From JBGSUE01 sp041753515 (GTDB lineage Bacteria; Patescibacteriota; Microgenomatia; UBA10105; UBA927), in assembly GCA_041753515.1 (NCBI GenBank), contig JBGSUE010000006.1:1-50114 (forward strand): 50,114 nt of DNA, written 5' to 3'. Both the position numbers and the translations under genes were made by a program. Below the pieces are notes generated by a model. The model had not been told where the DNA came from. It searched no databases and saw only the letters and a list, made by a program, of their open reading frames with translations. Shown in pieces: positions 1-7,772 of this stretch (positions are counted from its first letter, which is position 1; each line of letters begins with the position of its first letter).

Positions 1-151
1 ACCCGTTCAATGCCATTCTCCCACACACAGGGCAGATCATATCATTCTCACCAATAGGCTCTATAAGTGATCTGCACGCCGGACAGACATATCCGCCAAG
101 CTTCCCGCAGTTCACACAGCGTTTGGGAAACAGAGCATCAAGAAGGGACAT
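1..151 (-). CDS. ComF-like phosphoribosyltransferase, N-terminal fragment
   Basis: Only the first 50 codons lie in the window; the gene runs off the left edge. The peptide starts MSLLDALFPKRC and carries CxxC pairs at residues 12/15, 23/26 and 40/43, separated by short linkers. This is the double zinc-ribbon entry of ComF/GntX-type proteins, whose C-terminal phosphoribosyltransferase domain would lie outside. In the family ComFC takes part in DNA uptake during natural transformation. The ATG at 151 is 3 bp after the stop of the GIY-YIG gene, so the two are probably cotranscribed. The family is inferred from the ribbon pattern and position only. Confidence 0.75.
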   Translation of the reverse strand, partial: MSLLDALFPKRCVNCGKLGGYVCPACRSLIEPIGENDMICPVCGRMALNG

Positions 152-154
152 ATT

Positions 155-436
155 CTAATCTGAAGATAATGAATTGAACGTTTTTTTTAATATACTCTGA
201 AGCTGTCTCTGTCCATATCCGCTTTTTAAATATAATTCACGCGCAGAAGCATCAGTTTTATTAATAAAATACTCATAATGAATAAGAAGTACAGGAAGTC
301 GATATGATGTAGAGCGAACAACACCGGAAGCGTGTTGTGTTAAACGATTTTTAAGGTTTTGGGTAAACCCTACGTAACAACTCCGATTTTTCAAACAAAA
401 CAAAACATAGACATACCATTTAGAACGCTCAACCAT
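155..436 (-). CDS. GIY-YIG nuclease superfamily protein (UPF0213-like)
   Basis: A 93-residue single-domain protein. Family motifs are visible in order: YVYVL (the GIY strand), YVGFT (the YIG strand), LKNRLTQH with the conserved Arg and His, and a Glu in SARELYLK, followed by the short basic tail typical of stand-alone YhbQ/UPF0213-type proteins. These are predicted DNA nucleases of poorly known role. The ATG at 436 is chosen because the motif begins seven residues later and a perfect TATAAT box lies 6 nt upstream; a longer reading to 499 would run through that promoter. It sits directly before the comF-like gene. Confidence 0.85.
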   Translation of the reverse strand: MVERSKWYVYVLFCLKNRSCYVGFTQNLKNRLTQHASGVVRSTSYRLPVLLIHYEYFINKTDASARELYLKSGYGQRQLQSILKKTFNSLSSD

Positions 437-442
437 GAATAT

Positions 443-465
443 ATTATAGTCACGTCTGACGTGAC
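443..465 (-). promoter_or_regulatory. -10 box plus 17-bp palindrome before the GIY-YIG gene
   Basis: On the minus strand TATAAT (443-448) is followed by 6 nt and the ATG at 436, so a transcript would start at or next to the start codon. Immediately upstream of the box is a perfect 8-1-8 inverted repeat, GTCACGTC-T-GACGTGAC (449-465). It could be an operator, or the last of several hairpins downstream of ssrA. The sequence is observed; the function is inferred. Confidence 0.55.
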
Positions 466-488
466 AATAAAAGAATATATTCGAAGGG

Positions 489-565
489 TGCCCCGTCATA
501 CGGGGCTAACACAAAATATATTGACGGGGTGCCCCGTCATACGGGGCTACCGCGTTTGACGCGGT
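489..565 (-). repeat. Three GC-rich hairpins after ssrA, two of them identical
   Basis: The 17-bp hairpin GCCCCGTcatACGGGGC-type unit occurs at 490-506 and 531-547, inside a 20-bp direct repeat (489-508 and 530-549). A third hairpin, ACCGCG-tttga-CGCGGT, spans 549-565 and overlaps the discriminator base of the tmRNA. They follow the tmRNA 3' end in the direction of transcription and probably act in termination or 3'-end processing. No T-run follows the stems, so they are not classical intrinsic terminators. Confidence 0.6.
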
Positions 566-988
566 GGAGATGCCGGGTAATGAGCCCGGTTCCGAGAAAA
601 TAATTGAAAAACATCTACATGCGTAGTCCGTTTATATTCTTCTTACCCAATAATAACGGACAAATATGGATAAAAAGGGTTGACCGATGCAACACCGATA
701 CAGGATGGTCAAACCCATATCTGTTGGTTCGGCTGTGTTTTCGCATCCGGCCATCCACCGAACAAAGATAAAACCGGATACGGCTTTAGGCTGTCAGATA
801 CAACGGTTGGGTTGTTCTGGCATAGCCTGCGGCAATCGCGGCGAGTTCTGCCTTAATGGCAGCAAGCTCATCGCGGAGTTTTGCTTTTGCATCAGCAAGT
901 ATGTTTTGATAAAAATTTTTACGGCTCTTTATATCATCGCCGGCATGCTGTCTGTCAAAGTACTTATCCCGTCGATTCAATCATCCCC
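565..988 (-). ncRNA. ssrA: Transfer-messenger RNA (tmRNA, SsrA)
   Basis: tmRNA rescues ribosomes stalled on broken mRNAs and tags the nascent peptide for degradation. On the minus strand the RNA begins GGGGATGATTGAATCGACGGG-like (from 988) and ends with a T-arm (stem CCGGG/CCCGG) and CATCTCCA (565). The 7-bp acceptor stem pairs GGGGATG with CATCTCC and includes the G3-U wobble that alanyl-tRNA synthetase recognises. The hallmark GACTACGCATGTAGA lies at 614-628. CCA is not encoded (CCG follows). The tag frame probably resumes at GCT (896), preceded by UA at -5/-4, and stops at TAA (786-788), giving an unusually long 36-residue tag ending YLTA. smpB lies just upstream. Confidence 0.93.
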
Positions 989-1062
989 TTTACACTGAAA
1001 ATTTTGAAAATGCACGTGGTGAATTTCTTACATAAATCATCAAAATTTTTAGTGGTGTTCCT

Positions 1063-1506
1063 TTATTTCACCTTCCCCCGAAATTCTCTTTCAAGCTCCC
1101 GTTTAAGATCTTCTTTTTTAATTTTATCACGCTTTTCGTACTGTTTTTTACCCCTTGCTAAGGCAATTTCCAGCTTCAATTTATGACCTGTAGTATACCA
1201 TGAAAGAGGTACAAGCGTCAAATGCTTACTCTCCATTTTCTGGCTGATAGCCAGAATCTGCTTTTTATGCAGAAGAAGTGTACGTGTTCTTCTTGGTTCG
1301 TATCTATCATTACGTGCAAATGGATACGGATAAATATGGGCATTAACCAAATATGCCTGCCCGTCAGTAATACGTACAAATGCCCCCTCAAGACTTGCAT
1401 GGCCTCCAGCAAGCGATTTTACCTCTGGACCCGTGAGTACTATACCGGTCTCAAACCGATCAAGAATATCATACTCAAACTGCGCTTTTTTATGTGTCTG
1501 TTTCAT
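1063..1506 (-). CDS. smpB: SsrA-binding protein SmpB
   Basis: A 147-residue protein of normal SmpB length. Recognisable elements are the N-terminal KKAQFEYDILDRFETGIVL, GPEVKSL, the conserved INDGQAYLVNAHI-like strand (here ITDGQAYLVNAHI), RTRTLLLHKKQI and a lysine/arginine-rich C-terminal tail (GKKQYEKRDKIKKEDLKRE) that mimics the mRNA in the empty decoding channel. SmpB binds the tRNA-like domain of tmRNA and brings it to stalled ribosomes. The ssrA gene lies directly downstream on the same strand, 74 bp away. A TATAGT box is 11 nt before the ATG. Confidence 0.97.
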   Translation of the reverse strand: MKQTHKKAQFEYDILDRFETGIVLTGPEVKSLAGGHASLEGAFVRITDGQAYLVNAHIYPYPFARNDRYEPRRTRTLLLHKKQILAISQKMESKHLTLVPLSWYTTGHKLKLEIALARGKKQYEKRDKIKKEDLKRELEREFRGKVK

Positions 1507-1518
1507 AGAGTGGGCCCA

Positions 1519-3345
1519 CTATAGCGCAAACGAACGGATTTGACCACCCATAAGAAGATAGACGCTCTTGAATTTTTCCGATACAACCAATTCCGTTGGT
1601 TTTTGTTCTTCCGGATAAAGATATTGTGCGACATACTCACCCTCTTTTGTCACACGCACGACCCGGTGATTCCCGCGGTCCAAAATATACAAATCTGCAA
1701 GACTGTCATCAGTATATATCTTCAGGTCACTTGATACGGCAGGCTCCACATCGGTCAATCTGAATTCTGCTTCCCTTCCGCCGGAAAATTTCCTTATCAC
1801 TCCATCTCTCCCTGCTGTCCATACATACCCGTTGATATCCATATCAACAGCTTGAGACAAATCAGGGAAAACATCGGGATTGAGATACTCACGGCGGCCA
1901 GAAAATGTATCATCATCACCCACATATTTCCAGATCCGTTGTGCACCGGCATCCATAAGATATATATTACCGCCATACCAGTCCAAAGACGCAATAGTGT
2001 CCCACTTTTTATCCGTATCTTTTACAACTGCGTGTGCTTTCACTTCATCACCAATAGGTGGCGTATAGACTGTAGAGTCCTTCAAAATATACACCGTGTC
2101 TCCGCCTGTGGTAAGTTTTGAAGATGCCCCGATAAAATCTCCGCCTGCAATAATTGATCCGCTTTTTTCCGGAAGTACTACTTTATACAATGTGGCATTT
2201 TTTGTATCCATGCATATCAAGACGCTGTTTTCATGTGCAATATCACTGATAAATGCTCCGGATTTCACAAGCGTCGGGTCAAAAAATATCTCCGGCTCAA
2301 CGGAAAATTTCTGTTGAGCTACCGTCAGATTTTCCGAAATTTTATCATATAATTCCCGAATATTATCCGCATTAGAAATGCCGTCAACATGAACATACTT
2401 TTCAAGCATCATCTGTGCTTCGCTTAAGCGTTCACGGCTTTTTTTCGGATTAAGCTCCTGGAGTGCCATCCCCTCTTCAAGCAAATGTGATGCCTGATCC
2501 GCTGCGACTGCCGCCTCTCCCGTCTGTTTGTTGACATCATGCTGTTTCAGCCGTCCGGATATCAATATCCATGCACACACTATCAGAAAAATTCCGGCAA
2601 TTGATACAACCACCTTGGGATTCTTCCGGTATCCTACTATTCTGGATACGATTCTTTTGGGCGCGTCACTGCGCAGTTGTCTTATTCGTGACACGGTTTT
2701 CACAAAAAATCTGCGCGATAGGACAGGTGGAAATGCCGCGCGTTTGTGGATGGCCGGACGCACCTCAACGCCCTCATACTCTCCCTCAACAATGTCCGCT
2801 ACCTGATAAATAAAACAGGCGCCTGTATTTATCCTGTCTCCGCTGTGTGTCATGGCAGATAATTTTTCCGCCATGTCAACAGCACTGAGGTGGTCAAATG
2901 ATCCGGCAAGCTCATCTTCTGATACGACATGCTCGAAACTATGCGTGGCAGCCAACACTGTATCTCCAAGACGAACCTTTCCTGAAATTGATCCTTCGCC
3001 TGATACGAGCTTAGCAAGTTTATCATTGCGTTTCAGATAGACAACACCGGTACCGCACAGGGAGATATACATCACAGAGCCGATAGGTACAAGTATAATA
3101 GCGCTTCGCGCCCCTTTCCTGCGCGCATCACAGGCAATGTTTTTGATTGCATCCAGACTCTCCGGGCGGTCTTTGAGGATATCGGAAAGTTCGGATAGTA
3201 TCCGCATACCGCGTTCCCGTGCCGCCTCAGGCACAGTATCTTCTACTTCCACAACAGCATACGAATCCGATAGGCCTAATGTCTGTGCCCAGACGCCCCC
3301 GTCTCCGCTTCCCACAACAGACGCTACAGACGCAATGATCCTCAT
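1519..3345 (-). CDS. Membrane protein with degenerate PP2C-like domain and beta-propeller
   Basis: 608 residues. Residues 1-185 resemble a PP2C-type phosphatase fold (an SAIILVPIGSVMYISLCGTG strand, then a VRLGDTVLAATHS stretch). The family's metal-binding GD and DG aspartates are not at the expected places, so activity is doubtful. One transmembrane helix lies at about 244-264, followed by a helical linker and a C-terminal propeller (about 360-608) with NHL-like strands (DLYILDRGNHRVVRV, GYVWTAGRDGVIRKF). The topology suggests a cytoplasmic pseudo-phosphatase sensor coupled to an outside propeller. A TACTAT box lies 6 nt before the ATG. No specific function is recognised. Confidence 0.6.
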   Translation of the reverse strand: MRIIASVASVVGSGDGGVWAQTLGLSDSYAVVEVEDTVPEAARERGMRILSELSDILKDRPESLDAIKNIACDARRKGARSAIILVPIGSVMYISLCGTGVVYLKRNDKLAKLVSGEGSISGKVRLGDTVLAATHSFEHVVSEDELAGSFDHLSAVDMAEKLSAMTHSGDRINTGACFIYQVADIVEGEYEGVEVRPAIHKRAAFPPVLSRRFFVKTVSRIRQLRSDAPKRIVSRIVGYRKNPKVVVSIAGIFLIVCAWILISGRLKQHDVNKQTGEAAVAADQASHLLEEGMALQELNPKKSRERLSEAQMMLEKYVHVDGISNADNIRELYDKISENLTVAQQKFSVEPEIFFDPTLVKSGAFISDIAHENSVLICMDTKNATLYKVVLPEKSGSIIAGGDFIGASSKLTTGGDTVYILKDSTVYTPPIGDEVKAHAVVKDTDKKWDTIASLDWYGGNIYLMDAGAQRIWKYVGDDDTFSGRREYLNPDVFPDLSQAVDMDINGYVWTAGRDGVIRKFSGGREAEFRLTDVEPAVSSDLKIYTDDSLADLYILDRGNHRVVRVTKEGEYVAQYLYPEEQKPTELVVSEKFKSVYLLMGGQIRSFAL

Positions 3346-3386
3346 ACTTCTATAGTACCATACAGGAAAAACTCGGAAAGAAAAAA

Positions 3387-3608
3387 TTACAGAATGATGA
3401 ACGCGAGTAATATAAGGGCAACAGAGAGAAGGAGATGAATTTTTACCAGAATCCGTAAAACGGTTTCGGATGATTCCTCCAATACATGGGACATCAGCTG
3501 TTCCTGACGCACAACAATAACCGCAAAAAATGAATAAATCACAAGACCGATAATGACAAGAATTTTCACAACTGTCATGGCAGAGGACATAAGAGCTGCA
3601 TCGTTCAT
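3387..3608 (-). CDS. Small two-helix membrane protein
   Basis: 73 residues with two hydrophobic helices (about 13-32 and 52-73) joined by a charged stretch, RQEQLMSHVLEESSETVLR. No family is recognised. Its ATG overlaps the stop of the upstream PH-like membrane protein by 4 bp (ATGA), so it is translationally coupled and probably a partner or accessory of that protein. A gap of 41 bp separates it from the next gene. Confidence 0.6.
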   Translation of the reverse strand: MNDAALMSSAMTVVKILVIIGLVIYSFFAVIVVRQEQLMSHVLEESSETVLRILVKIHLLLSVALILLAFIIL

Positions 3609-4189
3609 GTTGCTCCTCCCCGTTCCCGTATCATTCTGATTGTCTGTACGACTCGCTCAGGATGCGGAATTTTATCAAATTCCAGAACCGGTGTTTCGGC
3701 AGCAGTCTGGATATACACATTCCCAAAATCAAGCATCGTGGGTAAAATTCCACTTGACGTATAGGAAATATCCTGGATTTTCGACAGATCCGCTTCGGAA
3801 AAATGTTTATATAAAAGATAGTAAAAATCTATATCCACGATCCGTTCGTTTGTCACAATATAAATATTAAAAAACCAGTGGATAAAATTTGTCAGAATAA
3901 AACCAAAAGTTGCCAAATACCAGAATGCACTGGCAACAATGATATACCCCATGGGGACATACTGAGTAATATTCAGCATACGCAAAAGTATCGGAAGCGC
4001 AAAATACGGAACAGCCAATAATATTGCAGCAGTCGTCAGCCATCCTAAGTTTACAATCGGATGCTGGCGCAAAAAAAGTTCAACAGATTCCTTGGATTCC
4101 TGTGTTTCAAACCGCACGCCTCCCGGACGCTCTGCAAACGCAGACAGTGGGGACATAGATTGTGGTTTCACCGGGTTTTGATCTTCCAC
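3605..4189 (-). CDS. PH-like (YdbS/bPH2-type) membrane protein
   Basis: About 194 residues. A short cytoplasmic N-terminus leads into ELFLRQHPIVNLGWL and two or three membrane helices (about 50-115). The soluble C-terminal half contains IVTNERIVDIDFYYLLYKHFSEADLSKIQDISY, the signature of bacterial PH-like domains of the YdbS family. The GTG at 4189 is preferred because a perfect TATAAT sits 9 nt upstream (4199-4204); a further in-frame GTG at 4207 would place the box inside the gene. Function is unknown; the family sits at the inner face of the membrane. It is coupled to the 73-residue protein by a 4-bp overlap. Confidence 0.7.
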   Translation of the reverse strand: MEDQNPVKPQSMSPLSAFAERPGGVRFETQESKESVELFLRQHPIVNLGWLTTAAILLAVPYFALPILLRMLNITQYVPMGYIIVASAFWYLATFGFILTNFIHWFFNIYIVTNERIVDIDFYYLLYKHFSEADLSKIQDISYTSSGILPTMLDFGNVYIQTAAETPVLEFDKIPHPERVVQTIRMIRERGGAT

Positions 4190-4215
4190 AGTACGTATAT
4201 TATACACGACACTGC

Positions 4216-5931
4216 TTACTTTTTCTCTATATTAAAAAGTCCGCTTTTGAGTGCAATTCTACCCGGAGCGCGTAAATTAAATGCCTTTTTAAAATCCGCA
4301 CCGTTTATTGTCTGTTCTCCTTTATTCGTCGTGATATGGACGGACGCCGTATACCCGCCATCGGAATATGTCACCGACACATTGGATACCGACGTGAATC
4401 CGCCGATCCCGCGAAGCTCATCCACACTGTAGGGATTACCGCCCCAACAGCCGCCGATCGGCGTTACGCGGCCGGCATCCCCACCCCCGTCAAACAGTAC
4501 TTTCCAGGCATTCACAATATCCGCCATTTCTTCGCCCGATAACCACGGGTGTGATCGTCCGCAGGTATCCCCGCTTCTTTCACGGTACCAGGCTTTGTAA
4601 AACCAGGGGCTTCCCGCAATTTTTTCATACGCCTCGCTCGTCCATCCACCGCGTCCGTTTTTGGTATCCCAAAATCCCGGTGTCGAATACCCGTTGTATG
4701 CATACGATTCCTGGTATCCTCCGGATGTAGACGCGTACCATGCAGAAAACGGTTGCCCGCCCACCACAATCACCCATCCGCGCGTCGCATTTACCGCTTC
4801 CTCCCACTTTCCGCCTTTTGCACCCGGCTTAAACACCTGGCAGGCTTCTGTGGCGCAGATTGAGCCTGATCCGTTGTTAGTCCGTGCGAGTGCATATGAA
4901 CGGGCGGCTACCGCCTGGGCTTTCAACGCTTCCATGCCCCCTTCATCCCCCCAGCTTCCCGGCATTTCGTAGATCCGTTTGGCATATTCTTCAATATTGT
5001 ACCCGCCGTATCCGTCTACATTAATCGTTAGGTCTGTTGAATAATCCTTTTTGATCTCAATCCCTCCGCCATAGTATGCGCGAAGGATGTCCTCCGCGGA
5101 TTGACCGCTTTTTGCACGTCCGAATGCGCCGTACTGACTCATTCCTTTAAAATGTGGCGCACCGAAGGAAAATGCGGCGTAGGCCGGGGAAAATCCGGGG
5201 TTGTAGTCAGGACGCGATGCCGGATCGTCCGATAACGGCACATCGCCGACACTAGTCTGAAACGTTCCTGACTTGGCGGACAGTATCTCCTTCTGGCGGG
5301 CAGAGAGTGATGCAATAACACCGGACACCTGGGACTGGTATGCATCTGCCTCTCCCACTAGCTTCCGGACACTCTGGGCCCGCTTGTCTGTTTCTGATTT
5401 AATATACGCAAGCGATACCTGTTCCTGCTGTAAGTTTTTACGCTTATCCTCAAGATCTTTCACGGATACTGCCGTTTGCGTAATGACTTTTTTGTCCTGA
5501 TCCGTCACGGCATTCTCATACGCGCTCGTACGCAGGTAGTAGCCGATGTTGGTGGAGGAAAAAAATGATACGAACGGCGTTTCTGTGTAGGACCGCTTGT
5601 AAAATTTCCTGATCCGGCGGTTTGCCAAATCCAAATACTCCATAAGCTCTGTCTCCCCCTCCCCGATTGCTTCGGTTTTCTTGGCCACATCTACCTCAAT
5701 CGCCTTAATGCGCGCCTGAAATGCCGTAATCTCCCCTTCTATTTTTTTGAGGGCATCCACGTGCGGCTTTTTGGCTGCCTCCATCATGTTCCATGCCTCC
5801 TGGCATTTGGCAATCTTGTCCCGGCACTCGTCAGCCGTAGTGCAGGACGGATCGCACGCCTGGGCAAACGCGGACGGAATTATCCAATGAACCAATAATC
5901 CAATCATCAAATAAACAAATAGTTTTTTCAT
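4216..5931 (-). CDS. SpoIID-domain cell-wall protein with coiled-coil N-terminus
   Basis: 571 residues. A Sec signal peptide (MKKLFVYL...AFAQA) is followed by a long PcsB-like coiled coil (about 30-230). A SpoIID/LytB domain follows, with HFKGMSQYGAFG, the catalytic-Glu motif EALKAQAVAARSYAL (Glu near 333) and STSGG. SpoIID proteins are lytic transglycosylases acting on denuded glycan strands, or amidase enhancers. The usual CxxxHC zinc site reads CATEAC, so the His is replaced. There is no sporulation context. A role in septal or secretion-linked wall remodelling is inferred. The ATG at 5931 is chosen because the signal peptide starts there; an earlier reading to 6048 has no support. Confidence 0.85.
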   Translation of the reverse strand: MKKLFVYLMIGLLVHWIIPSAFAQACDPSCTTADECRDKIAKCQEAWNMMEAAKKPHVDALKKIEGEITAFQARIKAIEVDVAKKTEAIGEGETELMEYLDLANRRIRKFYKRSYTETPFVSFFSSTNIGYYLRTSAYENAVTDQDKKVITQTAVSVKDLEDKRKNLQQEQVSLAYIKSETDKRAQSVRKLVGEADAYQSQVSGVIASLSARQKEILSAKSGTFQTSVGDVPLSDDPASRPDYNPGFSPAYAAFSFGAPHFKGMSQYGAFGRAKSGQSAEDILRAYYGGGIEIKKDYSTDLTINVDGYGGYNIEEYAKRIYEMPGSWGDEGGMEALKAQAVAARSYALARTNNGSGSICATEACQVFKPGAKGGKWEEAVNATRGWVIVVGGQPFSAWYASTSGGYQESYAYNGYSTPGFWDTKNGRGGWTSEAYEKIAGSPWFYKAWYRERSGDTCGRSHPWLSGEEMADIVNAWKVLFDGGGDAGRVTPIGGCWGGNPYSVDELRGIGGFTSVSNVSVTYSDGGYTASVHITTNKGEQTINGADFKKAFNLRAPGRIALKSGLFNIEKK

Positions 5932-5984
5932 ACCCCACACCATTCTACCATGCCCCCGCTCTACCGTTTCCCCCCCGCATTTGA

Positions 5985-5999
5985 TACACTTAAGGGATG
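5985..5999 (+). promoter_or_regulatory. -10 box of leaderless type before the Cys-rich pilin gene
   Basis: TACACT (5985-5990) is followed by 6 nt and the ATG at 5997, so transcription would start at the start codon. The same TACACT-N6-ATG arrangement recurs before the pilin gene at 14131. A convincing -35 box is not visible. Confidence 0.45.
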
Positions 6000-6749
6000 A
6001 AAAGGTTAGTATTTGGAATTCTCCTACTAACATTCCTATTTTCTGCAAAATCAGCTAACGCTGAAGGCCAGGCATGCTGTTCTGATCCCTGGAAATACGA
6101 TTATTCAGCGGATGACTGTGTAGAAAATATATTAAACCCTTTCAATAGAAAGTCTATAGAATGTAACGTCGGAGAAGCATGCTTTGCCAAACACGGTCTT
6201 GACTTTGAGGGACTCTGTGTAAAACCGGAAAACGTTGGGGAGAATTGCTGTCCAATTGGATCATATTATGATAAAGATCAAGATGAATGTCTCAACTTTT
6301 TAACCCGAAATCCTGTTAACATGCTCTGCGAGGAAGATCAACAATGTTACAGTGGAACATGTATTAACACTTCAGTCGATACTCATAATATTCAAATCCG
6401 CAAACTATGCAACTCTGTTCAGGATAGGGATGCAAAAGCAGAGTGTGTTGATTGTTTTATGAACAAGAAAGGTGCATGGACGGCGATTGGTTGTATCGAA
6501 ACTGAATCACCTGAAAAATTTTTTAATATATTTCTCAAATTCGGCATCGGAATGGCGGGAGGAATTGCGTTTCTTCTCATTCTTCTGGGAGCATTCCAGA
6601 TGATGACGTCTAGTGGAAACCCGGAACAGCTCAATGCAGGCAAAGAACTGGTCGGGAGTGCTATCACCGGCCTCTTGCTCATCATCTTTTCTGTGTTTAT
6701 ACTGAGGTTAATCGGATTTGAAATCTTAGGTTTACCAGGCTTTGGATAA
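5997..6749 (+). CDS. Cysteine-rich exported protein with C-terminal T4SS pilin domain
   Basis: 250 residues. A signal peptide (MKRLVFGILLLTFLF...ANA) precedes a cysteine-rich region (about 25-160; CC, CxVGEACF, CCPIG, CxDCF). The C-terminal domain has two helices flanking TSSGNPEQLNAGKELVGSAITGL, the layout of CPR VirB2-like T4SS pilins. The ectodomain would be disulfide-bonded outside the membrane. It is the only pilin-like protein here with a large ectodomain, so it may be a tip or adhesive subunit (inference). It is followed after 1 nt by a plain pilin gene. Confidence 0.75.
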   Translation: MKRLVFGILLLTFLFSAKSANAEGQACCSDPWKYDYSADDCVENILNPFNRKSIECNVGEACFAKHGLDFEGLCVKPENVGENCCPIGSYYDKDQDECLNFLTRNPVNMLCEEDQQCYSGTCINTSVDTHNIQIRKLCNSVQDRDAKAECVDCFMNKKGAWTAIGCIETESPEKFFNIFLKFGIGMAGGIAFLLILLGAFQMMTSSGNPEQLNAGKELVGSAITGLLLIIFSVFILRLIGFEILGLPGFG

Positions 6750-6750
6750 T

Positions 6751-7089
6751 ATGCACAAAGTATTTGCAGAAAGTATTACGATTCCCAAAGGATCAGGTAG
6801 TGAAACTGTCGTTCTTGAGGGTGTAGGCATTGATTTTTTGAATATCAGCGATGTGCTCAATAAAGTAGTGCCATACGTTTTTGCCTTTGCTGGATTTGGT
6901 CTTCTCTTGATGATTGTTTCGGCTGGGTATTCGTTTTTGACAAGCGCCGGCAACCCCAAAGGCATGGAAATGGGCAAACAGAGACTCACCAATGCCCTCA
7001 TCGGCTTTGCCATCATCTTCGTCGCCTACTGGCTTGTACAGATTTTGGGGTATATATTCGGCATCGAAGAGATTACGACGGTATTTTGA
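6751..7089 (+). CDS. VirB2-like T4SS pilin
   Basis: 112 residues from the ATG at 6751; a TTG at 6742 overlapping the previous stop is an alternative. TM1 is at about 38-62 and TM2 at about 80-105, joined by TSAGNPKGMEMGKQRL, the polar loop shared by all pilin-like proteins in this window. There is no cleavable signal peptide. It is probably cotranslated with the Cys-rich pilin. The stop is 2 bp from the stop of convergent uppS. Confidence 0.78.
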   Translation: MHKVFAESITIPKGSGSETVVLEGVGIDFLNISDVLNKVVPYVFAFAGFGLLLMIVSAGYSFLTSAGNPKGMEMGKQRLTNALIGFAIIFVAYWLVQILGYIFGIEEITTVF

Positions 7090-7091
7090 TA

Positions 7092-7772
7092 TTATTTCCC
7101 GAACCTCCTCTGCCGTCGGTTGTATTCCTCAATCGCCTCATCCAGTTTAACCGGGGTAAAATCAGGCATGTAATAATCGGGAAAATACAGCTCGCTGTAC
7201 ACCGACTGCCAGGGTAAAAAACCGGAGAGCCGCTGTTCTCCTCCGGTCCTGATAATCAATTCCGGGTCGGGAATATCTTTTGTATCAAGTAAAGCCTGAA
7301 ATTGGTTCGTAGTTAGTGGTTCGTGGTTCGTAGCAATACATGTATTAATTGCACGAACAATCTCATCCCTGCCGCCGTAATTGAGCGCAAATACTACCGT
7401 GATCCGCGTATTGTTTTTCGTCAGTTCGATGAGATCCTGCACCTGTTTTTGAATATCGGAATCAAACTTTGAGAGATCTCCGATCATGCCGATCCTTATG
7501 CCTTTTTTGTGCATTTTTTCGCCAAACACTTTCATGGAGTGCCGGAAAATCTGCATGAGAGCCTTCACCTCAAGCTTATTCCTGTTCCAATTCTCCGTTG
7601 AGAATGCCCAGAGGGTCAGATATTTCACTCCAAGCTGCGAAGCATGCTCAACGAGCGGCTCCAACACCTCATCGGCAACTTTTTTGTGGCCGGCGACAGC
7701 CGGCAACCCCCGATCCCTGGCCCACCTGCGGTTTCCGTCCATGATGATGGCAATATGATTGGGTATATTCAT
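7092..7772 (-). CDS. uppS: Undecaprenyl-diphosphate synthase (cis-prenyltransferase)
   Basis: 226 residues. It condenses IPP onto farnesyl-PP to make the C55 carrier lipid for wall and glycan synthesis. Motifs in order: HIAIIMDGNRRWA (catalytic Asp12), GHKK, LWAFSTENWNR, NYGGRDEI and RTGGEQRLSGFLPWQ (usually RTSGEQRLSNFLLWQ). Between NYGGRDEI and IPDPELIIRTGG the normal spacer is replaced by a heptad-repeat-derived peptide, ATNHEPLTTNQF (DNA 7302-7333). It closes the mevalonate operon and follows mevalonate kinase after an 80-bp repeat-filled gap. Confidence 0.96.
   Translation of the reverse strand: MNIPNHIAIIMDGNRRWARDRGLPAVAGHKKVADEVLEPLVEHASQLGVKYLTLWAFSTENWNRNKLEVKALMQIFRHSMKVFGEKMHKKGIRIGMIGDLSKFDSDIQKQVQDLIELTKNNTRITVVFALNYGGRDEIVRAINTCIATNHEPLTTNQFQALLDTKDIPDPELIIRTGGEQRLSGFLPWQSVYSELYFPDYYMPDFTPVKLDEAIEEYNRRQRRFGK
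7302..7333. repeat. Heptad repeat arm inside uppS
   Basis: Tandem 7-bp units of the type GGTTCGT, AGTTAGT, GGTTCGT, GGTTCGT. They are translated in frame within uppS as TNHEPLTTN. The units resemble the intergenic arms elsewhere in the window. Confidence 0.8.

Noticed and set aside
563..600. T-arm-like sequence suggesting a separate tRNA gene
   Set aside because: It has no D-arm or anticodon arm nearby; it is the tRNA-like 3' end of tmRNA with the partner acceptor strand at 982-988.
786..980. Open frame of 64 codons on the minus strand that could be called a small protein
   Set aside because: It lies inside ssrA; its second half is the tmRNA tag frame and the first half is the 5' structured part of the RNA.
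687..998. Plus-strand open frame over the tmRNA gene
   Set aside because: No protein-family features; it is the antisense of a conserved RNA.
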